64,000 bases of DNA from Gammaproteobacteria bacterium UBA2965 (GCA_002348385.1 DEBD01000038.1:56584-120583); one strand, 5' to 3'. Counted from the first letter of the stretch, positions 1 through 9,245 are shown. Translations and numbers: made by a program. Notes: generated by a model from the letters alone, not told the origin.

Positions 1-2290
1 TGGCTTCGTCGAAATCCGGCCAGTTGCGCTGGCTGAAGATGCTCTCGTCGTGCCCCAGGTGCTGCCATAGCTCTTCGGCCAGGTGGGGTGCGAACGGGGC
101 CACCATCACCACCACGGGTTCGATCTCTTCGGTGCTGACCGCTCGCCCGCCGGCACGCACCGTGTTGAGGTATTCCATGAGGGCCGCAATCGCGGTGTTG
201 TAGCCGAGCTCGGGAATCTGTTGGGTGGCCTGCTTGATGGTCTTGTGCAGCTTGCGTTCCACCGCGTCATCGATCCCGCCTCCCGGCTGCGCATTGCCTA
301 CCGTGTCCCAAAGCCGGGTGAGGAAACCGTAGGGCCCTTGAATGCCTTCGTCGCGATAATCGCCACCTTCTTCGAAGGGACCCATGAACATGAGGTACGT
401 GCGGAATGTGTCCGCCCCGTACTGCTCAATAATGCTGTCCGGCGTGATCACGTTGCCCCGGCTTTTGGACATCTTGGCGCCGTTGCGGGTAATCAGGCCG
501 TGGGCACGGAATCGCTGGAAAGGTTCCTCGAACAGGATGTGGCCCAGATCCTTCAACGCCATGGTGACGAAGCGCGAGTACAGCAGGTGTAGAACGGCAT
601 GTTCCTGGCCGCCGATGTAGCTGTTTACGGGCAGCCAATGGGTGGTGAGCTGCGAATCCATGGGTTCTTCGGCGCTATCCGTGGAGGGGTAGCGCAGGAA
701 GTACCAGGAGGAGTCGAGAAATGTATCCGACACGTCGGTCTCGCGGCGCGCGGCTTTCCCGCAGCTTGGGCAGTCCGTCTGGTACCAGCTTTCCACCCGG
801 GCTAGTGGACTCACACCGGAATCGTCGGGTTTGAAGTCCTCGATTCTCGGCAGCACCACGGGCAGTTCGCTCTCCGGCACGGCCACGGCGCCGCAGTTGT
901 CGCAGTGCACGATGGGAATCGGTGGGCCCCAGTAGCGCTGTCGGGAGATGCACCAGTCACGCAGCCGGTAGTTGATCTTGAGTTCTCCCAGACCCCGCTC
1001 AGCCAGCCATTCGGTGATGGTTCGCTTGGCCTCGCTTGCGTCCGTGCCGTCGAAGCTGGCGGAGTTCACCAGACGGCCATCGCCCACGTAGACCTCGGGC
1101 AGCGGCGTTGTGGCGTCGTCGCCGTCACCGGCGATCACTCGACGGATCTCTATCCCCATGGCGCTGGCAAACTCAAAGTCGCGCTCGTCGTGGGCGGGAA
1201 CCGCCATGATGGCGCCTGTCCCGTATTCCATGAGCACGTAGTCGGCGATCCAGACGGGGATGGCTTCGCCTGTGGCGCCGTTACGGCAGTAACCGCCGGT
1301 GAAGACGCCGGTTTTTTCCTTGTCGATTTTTTGGCGGCTCACCAGGTCTGTTTTGGCTGCTTGCTCCCGATACGCCCCTACGGCTGAGCGCTGTGCGTCT
1401 GAGGTAAAGCCGTCCACCAATGGGTGCTCGGGAGACAGGACCATGAACGTCGCCCCAAACACAGTGTCCGGCCGCGTGGTGAACACTTCCACCACGGCCT
1501 CGGCTGCTGCTGCGGTTACCTGCTCGGTGGCAACGGCAGTCGGCGGGGCGTCGGCAGGCCCGATGACGGGAAAGCGCAACGTGGCGCCCTCGCTGCGGCC
1601 GATCCAGTTGTGCTGTGCTTTCTTGGTGCTCTCCGACCAGTCTATGTGCGCCAGGTTGTCGAGCAGTCGCTGGGCGTACTCGGTGATCTTGAAGAACCAC
1701 TGAGCGATATTGCGTTGTTCTACCGCGCTGTCGCAGCGTTCGCACAAACCCTGGATCACCTGCTCGTTGGCGAGAACCGTCATGCACGACGGGCACCAGT
1801 TGACGGGTGCGGCCTTGCGTTCGGCCAGGCCGGCGTTGAACAGCTGCAGAAATACCCACTGGGTCCACTTGTAGTAGTCGGGGTCTGTGGTGTCCACCGT
1901 GTGATTCCAGTCGTACATGCCACCGATGGCGCGCAGCTGGCGGGTGAAGTTGGCTACGTTGCTGGGAATGAGGTCCATCGGATGCACGCCCTGCTTCAGG
2001 GCGAAGTTCTCCGAATGGATGCCAAAGGCATCGAAGCCGATGGGCTCGAACACATCGTATCCCATCAACTGGTGGAACCTGCCGTGCACGTCCGCACCGG
2101 TGAAGGCGTACATATTGCCCACGTGCAGCCCCTCCGCGGACGGATAGGGGAACATCATCAGGTTGTAATAGGGGTGCTCGGCGGTACGCAGCTGATCCGC
2201 CGTGCGCACGTTGGTGTCACGCGTATCCCACTCGCGGCGCCATTTTTCCTCGATGGCGGCGGGGTCGTAGCTATTTGGCTGGTCACCCAT
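1..2290 (-). CDS. leuS: leucyl-tRNA synthetase, 3' end outside window
   Basis: The first ~763 residues are present; the C-terminal anticodon/C-terminal domains lie beyond the left edge. The enzyme charges tRNA-Leu in the cytoplasm. The minus-strand frame is open from the ATG at 2290 to base 1. Visible are the class I HIGH-type motif as HVGN (residues ~56-59) after PYPSAEGL, a zinc ribbon with CPSC (166-169) and C183/C186, the editing-domain TTRPDTVFG motif and AHDERDF, and KMSKS near residue 606 (bases 461-475). Family membership is certain. The GFDAFGIHSEN and HVGN versions differ from the E. coli-like GWDAFGLPAE and HMGH, and resemble LeuRS of other phyla as I recall them, so horizontal replacement is possible. 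It is followed upstream by an unrelated small gene. Confidence 0.95.
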   Translation of the reverse strand, partial: MGDQPNSYDPAAIEEKWRREWDTRDTNVRTADQLRTAEHPYYNLMMFPYPSAEGLHVGNMYAFTGADVHGRFHQLMGYDVFEPIGFDAFGIHSENFALKQGVHPMDLIPSNVANFTRQLRAIGGMYDWNHTVDTTDPDYYKWTQWVFLQLFNAGLAERKAAPVNWCPSCMTVLANEQVIQGLCERCDSAVEQRNIAQWFFKITEYAQRLLDNLAHIDWSESTKKAQHNWIGRSEGATLRFPVIGPADAPPTAVATEQVTAAAAEAVVEVFTTRPDTVFGATFMVLSPEHPLVDGFTSDAQRSAVGAYREQAAKTDLVSRQKIDKEKTGVFTGGYCRNGATGEAIPVWIADYVLMEYGTGAIMAVPAHDERDFEFASAMGIEIRRVIAGDGDDATTPLPEVYVGDGRLVNSASFDGTDASEAKRTITEWLAERGLGELKINYRLRDWCISRQRYWGPPIPIVHCDNCGAVAVPESELPVVLPRIEDFKPDDSGVSPLARVESWYQTDCPSCGKAARRETDVSDTFLDSSWYFLRYPSTDSAEEPMDSQLTTHWLPVNSYIGGQEHAVLHLLYSRFVTMALKDLGHILFEEPFQRFRAHGLITRNGAKMSKSRGNVITPDSIIEQYGADTFRTYLMFMGPFEEGGDYRDEGIQGPYGFLTRLWDTVGNAQPGGGIDDAVERKLHKTIKQATQQIPELGYNTAIAALMEYLNTVRAGGRAVSTEEIEPVVVMVAPFAPHLAEELWQHLGHDESIFSQRNWPDFDEA

Positions 2291-2321
2291 GACTAATGGG
2301 TACTCCCATGTTGGGTGAGCG

Positions 2322-2609
2322 TTACCCGATGACTTCGAGCCGTTGAATGTCGGGTGCGCCGGCCATCAGTCCGCGGAAGCTTGCCCCGGACGCCTTGAGA
2401 TGTTCGGTTTCACCGTGGGCTTCTACGTCTTCTTCGGTATCGTAGAGTTCCAGCATCAGGTAGTTGCCGCCGGCGTCCTTGCACAGCGTGTAAAGCTGGT
2501 TGCCGGGCTCGTTGGCGCGCACCTGGGCGGCCAGATTCAGCATGGCGGTTTCGAATTCGGCTTCTTTGCCTTCGGCTACGTTAAGCTTGGCAATTACTGC
2601 GATCATCAT
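2322..2609 (-). CDS. antibiotic-biosynthesis monooxygenase (ABM/YgiN-like) family protein
   Basis: A 95-residue protein with the ferredoxin-like ABM fold pattern: MIAVIAKLNV at the start, then ...ANEPGNQLYTLCKD and LMLELYDTEEDVEAH, and a C-terminal half with HLKASGASF. Relatives such as YgiN act as dimeric quinol or small-aromatic monooxygenases, but many are uncharacterised, so the substrate is unknown. The frame is open further upstream (to 2888), but that part is antisense to the Nudix gene. The start at 2609 (second ATG at 2606) sits just after a GGGGA ribosome-binding site. It diverges from the Nudix gene with 45 bp between them. Confidence 0.85.
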   Translation of the reverse strand: MMIAVIAKLNVAEGKEAEFETAMLNLAAQVRANEPGNQLYTLCKDAGGNYLMLELYDTEEDVEAHGETEHLKASGASFRGLMAGAPDIQRLEVIG

Positions 2610-2654
2610 CAGTCCCCGTCGGAAAGGGCGCGAGGATAGCAAGGGGCCGGACGG

Positions 2655-3203
2655 ATGCACAGACGACGACTGCTGGAAATGTTGCGAGACTATGCGCGCC
2701 GGCACCCGGCGGAGGTGCTCACGACAGACCGGTTTATCGATTTCGTCGAGCGCTACGAGCGCTGTTTCGAGAGTGATTGCTGGGCCGGACACGTTACCGG
2801 ATCCGCCTGGCTGGTTAGTCCGGACGGCGCAGATGTGCTCCTGACCCACCACAAAAAGCTCGATCGTTGGTTGCAGCTCGGCGGCCACAGCGACGGCGAG
2901 ACCAACACGTTGCGGGTGGCCGTCAAGGAAGCCGAGGAGGAATCGGGGCTCTTGGTCAGGCCGTTAAGCGAGCAGGTGTTCGACCTGGACGTGCACGAGA
3001 TTCCGGCCCGAGGCGCTGCCCCGGCGCATTTGCATTTCGACGTGCGTTTCGCGCTGCAGAGTTCGTCGGGTAGAGACTTCAGCGTCAGTGGCGAATCTCA
3101 TGCCCTGGCTTGGGCCCCGGCGCATGACCTTTCAGCCTACACCGACGAGGAGTCGGTGCTGCGGATGTCACGTAAGTGGTTGAAATATAAGGACTTTTGG
3201 TGA
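2655..3203 (+). CDS. NUDIX hydrolase
   Basis: A 182-residue hydrolase of nucleoside diphosphates linked to another moiety. The Nudix helix is visible around residues 76-100: LGGHSDGETNTLRVAVKEAE followed by EESG. The KEAEEESG core keeps the metal-binding glutamates, while the spacing of the upstream G-x5-E is slightly off the consensus, as in the (di)nucleotide-type Nudix proteins that read GGHSDG. The N-terminal ~45 residues form a helical extension with FIDFVERYERCFE. Substrate cannot be told. It runs convergent to oppF with 18 bp between stops. Confidence 0.88.
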   Translation: MHRRRLLEMLRDYARRHPAEVLTTDRFIDFVERYERCFESDCWAGHVTGSAWLVSPDGADVLLTHHKKLDRWLQLGGHSDGETNTLRVAVKEAEEESGLLVRPLSEQVFDLDVHEIPARGAAPAHLHFDVRFALQSSSGRDFSVSGESHALAWAPAHDLSAYTDEESVLRMSRKWLKYKDFW

Positions 3204-3221
3204 TTGGCAAATAGAAGCGGG

Positions 3222-4187
3222 CTAATATAGGTGGCAGGCTACCTCGCGGTTTGTGTCAGCCAGGGGAATCAACTCCGGCGTCTGGTGCCGGCATTGTTCC
3301 ATAGCCTTGGGGCAGCGATTGGCGAAGCGGCACCCTTCGGGCACGTTCACCGGCGAAGGGATTTCGCCGGCGATGGTGGTGGAAGCCCGGTTTCGCTCGC
3401 TTTTCGGATCCGGCTCTGGGTTGGAGCCGACGAGTATCTCCGTATAGGGGTGCTTCGGCTCGAAGAACACCTCGTTGGCGGGGCCGATCTCCACCAGCGC
3501 CCCCAGGTACATCACGGCCATGCGGTCGCTCACGTAGCGCACCATGGACAGGTCGTGGGCGATGAACAGCAGGGTGAGCCCCATGGAGTCCTTCAGTTCG
3601 CCCAGCAGGTTGATCACCTGTGCCTGCACCGATACGTCCAACGCCGATATGGGTTCGTCGCACACCACAAACTCGGGTTCCATGATCAACGCTCGCGCGA
3701 TGCCGATGCGCTGGCGCTGACCGCCTGAGAATTCGTGGGGATAGCGGGACATGTGATCGGGTTCCAGCCCCACCCGCTTGAGCCACCCCGCCACCTGCTC
3801 GCGAACCTGTTGTGCGCTCAGATCCGAGTGCAGCCGCAGACCCTCGCCAATGACCTCGCCCACCGTCATGCGTGGGTTTAGCGAGGAGTAGGGGTCCTGG
3901 AAGATCATCTGCATTTTCTTTGCGTGAACCTGAAAATCTGCCGGCCGGTAAGCCTGAGGCAGCAACTCGCCGCGAAATCGCACGGAACCCGCTGTCTTGT
4001 CGTGCAGACCGACGACGGTCTTCCCGTACGTGGATTTTCCCGATCCGCTCTCGCCCACCAGCCCCACGATTTCCTGCTCGGCAATGGCAAGGCTCACGCC
4101 GTCTACGGCGTGGACCACCTGCCGGCGGCCAAGGTCGAAATGCTTGGTGAGGTGGTCCGTCTCGAGTAGGGGGGGCGTGTCGCTCAC
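3222..4187 (-). CDS. oppF: oligopeptide ABC transporter ATP-binding protein OppF-type
   Basis: 321-residue ATPase, last gene of the opp operon. Walker A GESGSGKS at ~45-52, Q-loop, signature FSGGQRQRIGIARAL, Walker B FVVCDEPISALD and switch His in FIAHD are all present. The C-terminal oligopeptide-transporter extension carries CRFANRC...C...C cysteines typical of OppD/OppF/DppD, a region shown to bind a [4Fe-4S] cluster in some homologues. The start is GTG at 4187, which overlaps the oppD stop as GTGA (4184-4187), implying coupled translation; the longer open frame upstream to 4346 is antisense-like to oppD coding sequence and is discarded. Confidence 0.95.
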   Translation of the reverse strand: MSDTPPLLETDHLTKHFDLGRRQVVHAVDGVSLAIAEQEIVGLVGESGSGKSTYGKTVVGLHDKTAGSVRFRGELLPQAYRPADFQVHAKKMQMIFQDPYSSLNPRMTVGEVIGEGLRLHSDLSAQQVREQVAGWLKRVGLEPDHMSRYPHEFSGGQRQRIGIARALIMEPEFVVCDEPISALDVSVQAQVINLLGELKDSMGLTLLFIAHDLSMVRYVSDRMAVMYLGALVEIGPANEVFFEPKHPYTEILVGSNPEPDPKSERNRASTTIAGEIPSPVNVPEGCRFANRCPKAMEQCRHQTPELIPLADTNREVACHLY

Positions 4188-5215
4188 GAAGACGCCTCCC
4201 GGTAGTGCAACTCGGTCACCGACCCGGGAGCGGCCTCGTGATGCTGCCAGCATCGGGCGAAATGATTGGACGCCATGAGGTAGGGGCCCGGGTCTCGCTC
4301 CTTGCACACAGCCATGGCGTACGGACAACGTGGCCCGTATGCGCATCCCGGGGGCGGATGAAACAGATCTGGCGGGCTGCCGTCGATGGGTTTCAGCTCA
4401 TGTTGCAGTGCGGGGTCGTTGCTGGGCATGGCCGCGCGCAGACCCAGCGTGTAAGGGTGCGAGGAGCGGTAGAAAATATCGTCTACAGCGCCGTGCTCAA
4501 CGATCTGGCCCGCGTACATCACAGCCACCTCGTCAGCCATCCGTGCGACCACGCCAAGATCGTGGGTGATGAGCACGATGGCCATACCGGTTTCCTGCTG
4601 GAGGTCGGTCATGAGATCGAGAATCTGAGCCTGGATGGTGACATCCAACGCGGTGGTGGGTTCATCGGCTATGAGAATGGCCGGCTCGCAGGCGATGGCC
4701 ATGGCAATCATCGCGCGCTGCAGCATGCCACCGGAGAACTCGAACGGATACTGCCTGGCGCGTTTTTCGGCTTCGGGAATGCGTGACAGATCGAGCAGCT
4801 CCACGGCCCGTTTGAGTGCTTGTTGCTTGGTGTGCCCTCGGTGTACTTCCAGCGTCTCGGCAATCTGAGACCCGATGGTCATAGTGGGATTCAGAGAGGT
4901 CATGGGGTCCTGAAAGATCATGCCGATCTGCCCGCCGCGAATGTCTTCCCCGTCGATTTCCTTCTGGCCGATGATATCCCGGCCGCGCAAGCGCGCTGTT
5001 CCCGACCTGATCCGGCCTGGCGGCATGGGAATGAGCCCCATGATGCTCTGCACCGTCACTGATTTCCCGCAGCCCGATTCGCCGACGATTGCCAGGGTTT
5101 CTCCCTCATCCAGCGCGAAGCTTACGCCGCGCACTGCCTGAACCACGCCGCCGTAGGTGTCGAATTCGACGTGGAGGTTCTCCACTTCCAGTAATTTGCC
5201 AGCCTGGTCGTTCAA
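4184..5215 (-). CDS. oppD: oligopeptide ABC transporter ATP-binding protein OppD-type
   Basis: 343-residue ATPase that pairs with OppF to power peptide import. Walker A GESGCGKS at ~45-52, signature FSGGMLQRAMIAMAIA, Walker B AILIADEPTTALD, D-loop and switch His (LITHD) are intact. The C-terminal tail has CAYGPRCPYAMAVC and a further Cys, the conserved cysteine set of this subfamily. Start: TTG at 5215, forming a TTGA overlap with the oppC stop (5212-5214); this choice gives the expected N-terminus LLEVENLHVEFDTYGG shortly after the start. The frame continues open upstream to 5605 but only as a shadow of oppC. Confidence 0.94.
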   Translation of the reverse strand: MNDQAGKLLEVENLHVEFDTYGGVVQAVRGVSFALDEGETLAIVGESGCGKSVTVQSIMGLIPMPPGRIRSGTARLRGRDIIGQKEIDGEDIRGGQIGMIFQDPMTSLNPTMTIGSQIAETLEVHRGHTKQQALKRAVELLDLSRIPEAEKRARQYPFEFSGGMLQRAMIAMAIACEPAILIADEPTTALDVTIQAQILDLMTDLQQETGMAIVLITHDLGVVARMADEVAVMYAGQIVEHGAVDDIFYRSSHPYTLGLRAAMPSNDPALQHELKPIDGSPPDLFHPPPGCAYGPRCPYAMAVCKERDPGPYLMASNHFARCWQHHEAAPGSVTELHYREASS

Positions 5216-6582
5216 TCCATGGACCTCATGCGTGCATCCAGCGCGTCGCGCAGCCCGTCGCCCAGCAGGTTGAATGCCAGCACGGTGATGCTGATGAACA
5301 GCGCGGGAAAGATCAGTTCGTGGGGAGTGGTGAGCATGGTCTTGATGCCTTCGTTGCACATGCTGCCCCACGAGGGCGTGGGTGGTACCACGCCCATGCC
5401 GATGAACGAGAGAAAGGCCTCCGTAAAGATGGCGCTGGGCACGGCGAAGGTGAGGGTGACCAGGATGACGCCCAGGGTGTTGGGAATCATGTGCCGCAGG
5501 ATCAGGTAGTTGGTCTTGGCACCCAGCAGGCGCGAGGCGCCGATGTAGCCTTCTTCCCGGATCTGCAGGATCTGCCCGCGCACCAGTCGTGCGGTTCCCG
5601 GCCACGACAGCAGCACCATGGCGAGCAGCATGGGCAGAATGCCGCTCTCACCGGCACCTACGTCGAACAGAATCTTGAACAGGATCATGAACAGCAGAAA
5701 CGGCAGCGCCACCACGAAATCTGCGAAGCGCATGAGCAGCTGATCGGCGTTGCCGGCCAGGAATCCCGCCGCGCTGCCGTAGATGACGCCAAACAGCATG
5801 AAGATTACCGGGGCGCAGATACCGATGAACAAGGATACCCGGGCCCCGTGCATCAGTCGCGCCAGCATGTCGCGGCCGAGATTGTCGGTGCCCAGTGGAT
5901 GCAGGCCCAGTGTCACCTTGTCGCCCACGGACAGCGCATCGGGACTGTCTGCCAGGCCGCGCACCACGGCGTCATCCGCGGTAATCACGCGCTTTACTTC
6001 CGCTTCCAGAGTTTCGTGACCGATGCGATCACCGAAGGCATCCAGGCTCACCACGGTGTAGTAGTAACGCCGTGGTGCGAGGTCCAGCAGGTCCTCGAAA
6101 TAGGTGTGATTGGGGGAGAACGTCTCGCCCAGGGGCAGCCCGAAGGCATTCTCCGGCCCGATGGGGAAGATGTTGCGGTAGATGAGATAGCCTGCCGCGT
6201 GAGGGTCCGGGTCCCACACCAGCCGTACGGTCTGATTGGTGGCGGGTGCTGCCAGCCGCAGCCCATGGCCGTCGCCGTTCTGCAGGCTGGGGTCCCAGGC
6301 GCTGTAAGGCTCTACGACGGTGGCGCTGCGGTCCGCGCCGGGTGGCTTGCTGATCTGATCCACGTCCTGGGCGGCGGGGTCTACGTCCCACACCAGGGGC
6401 CCCAGAAGCGTGAAGGCGGCCAGGCCCATCACGATGTACAAGGAGATCAGCGCGCGGCGATTGGCCTTCAGACGGATCCAGGCGTCCTGCCAATACGATA
6501 GAGAGGGGCGCGACAGTGTCTGGGCGGCATGAGTGGCCGGCGCCGGGCGGAAGTCTTCGGGTGTGAGAGTGGCTTCGCTCAC
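5212..6582 (-). CDS. oppC: oligopeptide ABC transporter permease OppC with FnIII-like periplasmic insert
   Basis: 456 residues against about 300 for ordinary OppC. Residues ~44-65 form TM1. The conserved HPLGTDNLGRDML that starts the core permease lies at ~229-241, followed by five TM segments and the EAA loop (EEGYIGASRLLGAKTN). Between TM1 (ending ...ISKPPG, ~81) and HPLGTD is an extra ~145 residues with a beta-rich fibronectin-III-like pattern: RLVWDPDPHAAGYLIYRN (~120-137) and RRYYYTVVSLDAFGDR (~171-186). By topology this insert is periplasmic and could contact the substrate-binding protein. Spacing is 2 bp from oppB and it overlaps oppD by 4 bp, so it is a normal operon member and not a frameshift artefact. 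Confidence 0.93.
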   Translation of the reverse strand: MSEATLTPEDFRPAPATHAAQTLSRPSLSYWQDAWIRLKANRRALISLYIVMGLAAFTLLGPLVWDVDPAAQDVDQISKPPGADRSATVVEPYSAWDPSLQNGDGHGLRLAAPATNQTVRLVWDPDPHAAGYLIYRNIFPIGPENAFGLPLGETFSPNHTYFEDLLDLAPRRYYYTVVSLDAFGDRIGHETLEAEVKRVITADDAVVRGLADSPDALSVGDKVTLGLHPLGTDNLGRDMLARLMHGARVSLFIGICAPVIFMLFGVIYGSAAGFLAGNADQLLMRFADFVVALPFLLFMILFKILFDVGAGESGILPMLLAMVLLSWPGTARLVRGQILQIREEGYIGASRLLGAKTNYLILRHMIPNTLGVILVTLTFAVPSAIFTEAFLSFIGMGVVPPTPSWGSMCNEGIKTMLTTPHELIFPALFISITVLAFNLLGDGLRDALDARMRSMD

Positions 6583-6584
6583 GG

Positions 6585-7517
6585 CTACTCCAGTCGCACC
6601 CGGGGGTCTACCCAGGCGTACAGCAGGTCTACCACGATCACCATGAACACCAGAAAGGCGCCGTAGAATACGGTGGTTCCCATGATCACCGTGTAGTCGG
6701 ATTGCTGCACGGCCTGAACGAAGTAGCGCCCCAGACCGGGGATGGCGAACACGGATTCAACCACGAAGCCGCCGGTGGTGATGGCGGCGATGGACGGCCC
6801 CAGCACGGTGATCACGGGCAGGATCGCATTGCGCAGCTGATGGTTGGTGAAGATTCGTGACGGCGGGAGTCCCTTGGATTTGGCCGTACGAACGAAGTCG
6901 GAATTGACGATCTCCAGCATGGATGAGCGCATCAGGCGTGTGAGGTAAGCCATGGTGCCCAGCCCCAGCACCATGGACGGCACCAGCATATGAGCGATGG
7001 TGCCCCAGCCCACCGCGGGCAGCAGCGATGTTCCGAAGAAATTGTTGGCGTTGACGATTCCCAATTGCCCCAGTGCGGCCACCACGAAGCTGGGTACGGA
7101 AATGCCCAGGATCACCAGAAACATGATGATCACGTCTGGTAATCGGTTTCGATACAGCGCAGTGAGCGCGCCCCACAGCACACCGCCGAGCCCGGCGAAC
7201 ACAATGGCAAGAATCCCCAATGTGGCGGATACGGGGAAGTGTTCGTAGATGATGTCGTTCACGTAGCGATTCTGCTGGGCGAACGAGATCCCGAAGTCTC
7301 CGCGCAAGAAGTTGGCCAGGTAGATCAGATACTGCTCGTGCACTGGCTTGTCGAGACCGTACTTGGCCTCCAGGTTGGCGCGGATCTCCGGAGACACGGC
7401 CTTGGCGTCCGCCAGTGGGTCGCCGGGCACGTTGTGCATCACGAAAAACGTGGCGGTTGCGATGAACCAGACCGTGATCACTCCCTGAATGAGCCGCTTG
7501 AAGGTGTATTTCCACAT
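6585..7517 (-). CDS. oppB: oligopeptide ABC transporter permease OppB-type
   Basis: 310-residue inner-membrane permease with six predicted TM segments; TM1 is ITVWFIATATFFVMHNVPGD, the classic OppB/DppB opening. The EAA cytoplasmic loop appears as VRTAKSKGLPPSRIFTNHQL and the C-terminal part has FVVESVFAIPGLGRYFVQA, both hallmarks of the family. It forms the translocation pore with OppC. The ATG at 7517 lies 9 bp after the oppA stop and the stop is 2 bp before oppC, consistent with one transcript. Confidence 0.96.
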   Translation of the reverse strand: MWKYTFKRLIQGVITVWFIATATFFVMHNVPGDPLADAKAVSPEIRANLEAKYGLDKPVHEQYLIYLANFLRGDFGISFAQQNRYVNDIIYEHFPVSATLGILAIVFAGLGGVLWGALTALYRNRLPDVIIMFLVILGISVPSFVVAALGQLGIVNANNFFGTSLLPAVGWGTIAHMLVPSMVLGLGTMAYLTRLMRSSMLEIVNSDFVRTAKSKGLPPSRIFTNHQLRNAILPVITVLGPSIAAITTGGFVVESVFAIPGLGRYFVQAVQQSDYTVIMGTTVFYGAFLVFMVIVVDLLYAWVDPRVRLE

Positions 7518-7526
7518 GGCTCGTGA

Positions 7527-9215
7527 TCAGGGCTCGTCGATGTAGGCGTAGGTGTAGTCCGGATCCAGCCCCACGGCTCGTCGCACCATCCCTTTCATGG
7601 CCGGGTTTACCACGAAGGTGGAGCCGCGCTCGTAGTTGGGAAGCACGGCGGCATCCTCTATGAGGATGCGCTGAATCTCGCCGAACGCGTCCATGCGGGT
7701 TTTCGGGTCCAGAGATGTCTTGGCAATTTCCACGTTCGCATCCAACTCGGCATTGGCGTACATGCCGCGGTTGTTGGGGTTCCAGCTTGCGAACAGATCG
7801 CCGAACGTGAGCGGATCGTCGTAATCCGGACCCCAGCCGGCCATGACCATATCGAAGTCGCCGGAGGTCATCTTGGCCAGGCGCTGCTTGAAGATCTGCT
7901 TGTCGATCCTGACGTCCAGGCCCAGGTTCTTGCGCAGCACCTGCTGGAAGTACTCGGACTGCAGGCTGGAGAGCGGGTTGTCGCCGGTGAGCAGCACCAG
8001 GGCAGGGATTTCGCCCAGCTCCCGTTTGGCCTGGGCGAGATGTTCCCGCGCGGCGTCCAGATCCATCGTGGGTGCGGGCGCGGGATACTCCTGGCGGAAA
8101 AAACCGTTCACGCCCTTCAGCCAGACGGGGAAGATGGACTCTCCCGGCAGATAGCCGGGCAGCTTGGTGACCTTATACACCAGCTCGGCCGGGTCCGTTG
8201 CCAGCTGGATGGCCTTGCGCAGGTGCAGATTTTTCGTTGCACGATCGTCGCGAAAATTGAACTCTACGAAGAACACGGAGCCGTCCATAAAGCGCTGAAT
8301 CTGCCACCGGCGCTCCATTGCTTCGTACAGGTTTTCGGCCGCGAGCCCCGTCTGCGCGATTTTGTTGTCCTTGAACAGGTTCAGTGCTGCGTTGGGATCG
8401 GTGGTTATGTACGGGAAGTCCAGCACGTTGATCTGGATCTGCTCGTGATTCCAGTATTGTGGGTTCTTCTCCAGGCGCAGGTGTGCGCCGTGCACCCATC
8501 GCGTGAGCATGAATGCGCCGTTGTACAGCAGCGTGTCCGACTCTGCGCCGTAGCGCGGGTTGGTCTGCTGGTAGAAGTCTTCGCGGATGGGATAGTAGGT
8601 AGGGAACGCCACCAGTTTGTCGAAATAGGCGATCGGTCGCTCCAGCTCCACGCGTAGCGTGTGATCGCCTGAGGCTTCTACGCCCAGGGCGTCCACCGGC
8701 AGCTCGCCCCGAGTGATGGCCTCGGCGTTCTTGATGGGGTGCAGAATGAACGCATACTGAGAGGCGTTTTCCGGATCCAGGGCCAGGCGCCAGGCAAATA
8801 CGAAGTCGTGCGCGGTCACCGGCTGGCCATCGCTCCACAGCGCGTCTTTGCGCAGCCAGAAGGTGGCGCCGTTGCCGTCGATGTGCCAGCGCTCGGCCAC
8901 CCCAGGCGCCAGCTCGCTGTTCTGGTCGTAGCGTAAGAGACCCTCCATGACGTGACCCAGCACCATGCCGCTGAGCATATCCGTGGCCAGAGAGCTGTTG
9001 AGCTGGGGCGGCTCTGTGCTCATGTGCAGCGTGATGGTCTTGGTGACGGGGTCAACGGCGACGTTTGCTCCGGCGGATGCCCCTGTGAGGCTCGATGCCC
9101 AGCCCAGCAGCACCATGAGCAGGGTGATGCCCGCAATGCCGGCCAGCGCCAAAATCAGCAGCTGCCGTCCGGCGAAACGATCGAAAGTCTGATCCGGTGT
9201 GCGTGCTGAACTCAT
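7527..9215 (-). CDS. oppA: peptide ABC transporter substrate-binding protein, membrane-anchored OppA
   Basis: 562-residue solute-binding protein (SBP_bac_5 family), first gene of the operon. Features of the family are visible: TITLHMSTEPPQLNSSLATD at the start of the mature domain, VAERWHIDGNGATFWLRKDA, HDFVFAWRLALDP, and the C-terminal GWGPDYDDPLTF. Unlike typical OppA it shows no cleavable signal or lipobox. A basic N-terminus (DRFAGRQ) precedes a long hydrophobic segment (~18-40), so the protein is probably held in the inner membrane by an N-terminal anchor. It delivers peptides to OppBC. Start ATG at 9215; 30 bp separate it from the VWA gene stop upstream. Confidence 0.93.
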   Translation of the reverse strand: MSSARTPDQTFDRFAGRQLLILALAGIAGITLLMVLLGWASSLTGASAGANVAVDPVTKTITLHMSTEPPQLNSSLATDMLSGMVLGHVMEGLLRYDQNSELAPGVAERWHIDGNGATFWLRKDALWSDGQPVTAHDFVFAWRLALDPENASQYAFILHPIKNAEAITRGELPVDALGVEASGDHTLRVELERPIAYFDKLVAFPTYYPIREDFYQQTNPRYGAESDTLLYNGAFMLTRWVHGAHLRLEKNPQYWNHEQIQINVLDFPYITTDPNAALNLFKDNKIAQTGLAAENLYEAMERRWQIQRFMDGSVFFVEFNFRDDRATKNLHLRKAIQLATDPAELVYKVTKLPGYLPGESIFPVWLKGVNGFFRQEYPAPAPTMDLDAAREHLAQAKRELGEIPALVLLTGDNPLSSLQSEYFQQVLRKNLGLDVRIDKQIFKQRLAKMTSGDFDMVMAGWGPDYDDPLTFGDLFASWNPNNRGMYANAELDANVEIAKTSLDPKTRMDAFGEIQRILIEDAAVLPNYERGSTFVVNPAMKGMVRRAVGLDPDYTYAYIDEP

Positions 9216-9245
9216 TGATTAGGGCTTAGGCGTACTCCGCGCGAG

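Noticed and set aside
1424..2296. 290-codon plus-strand open frame over leuS
   Set aside because: Antisense of the well-conserved leucyl-tRNA synthetase; no independent support.
5089..6501. 470-codon open frame on the plus strand over oppC/oppD
   Set aside because: It is the antisense of conserved opp genes, has no recognisable domain, and its composition (many His/Gln/Gly) is typical of GC-rich shadows.
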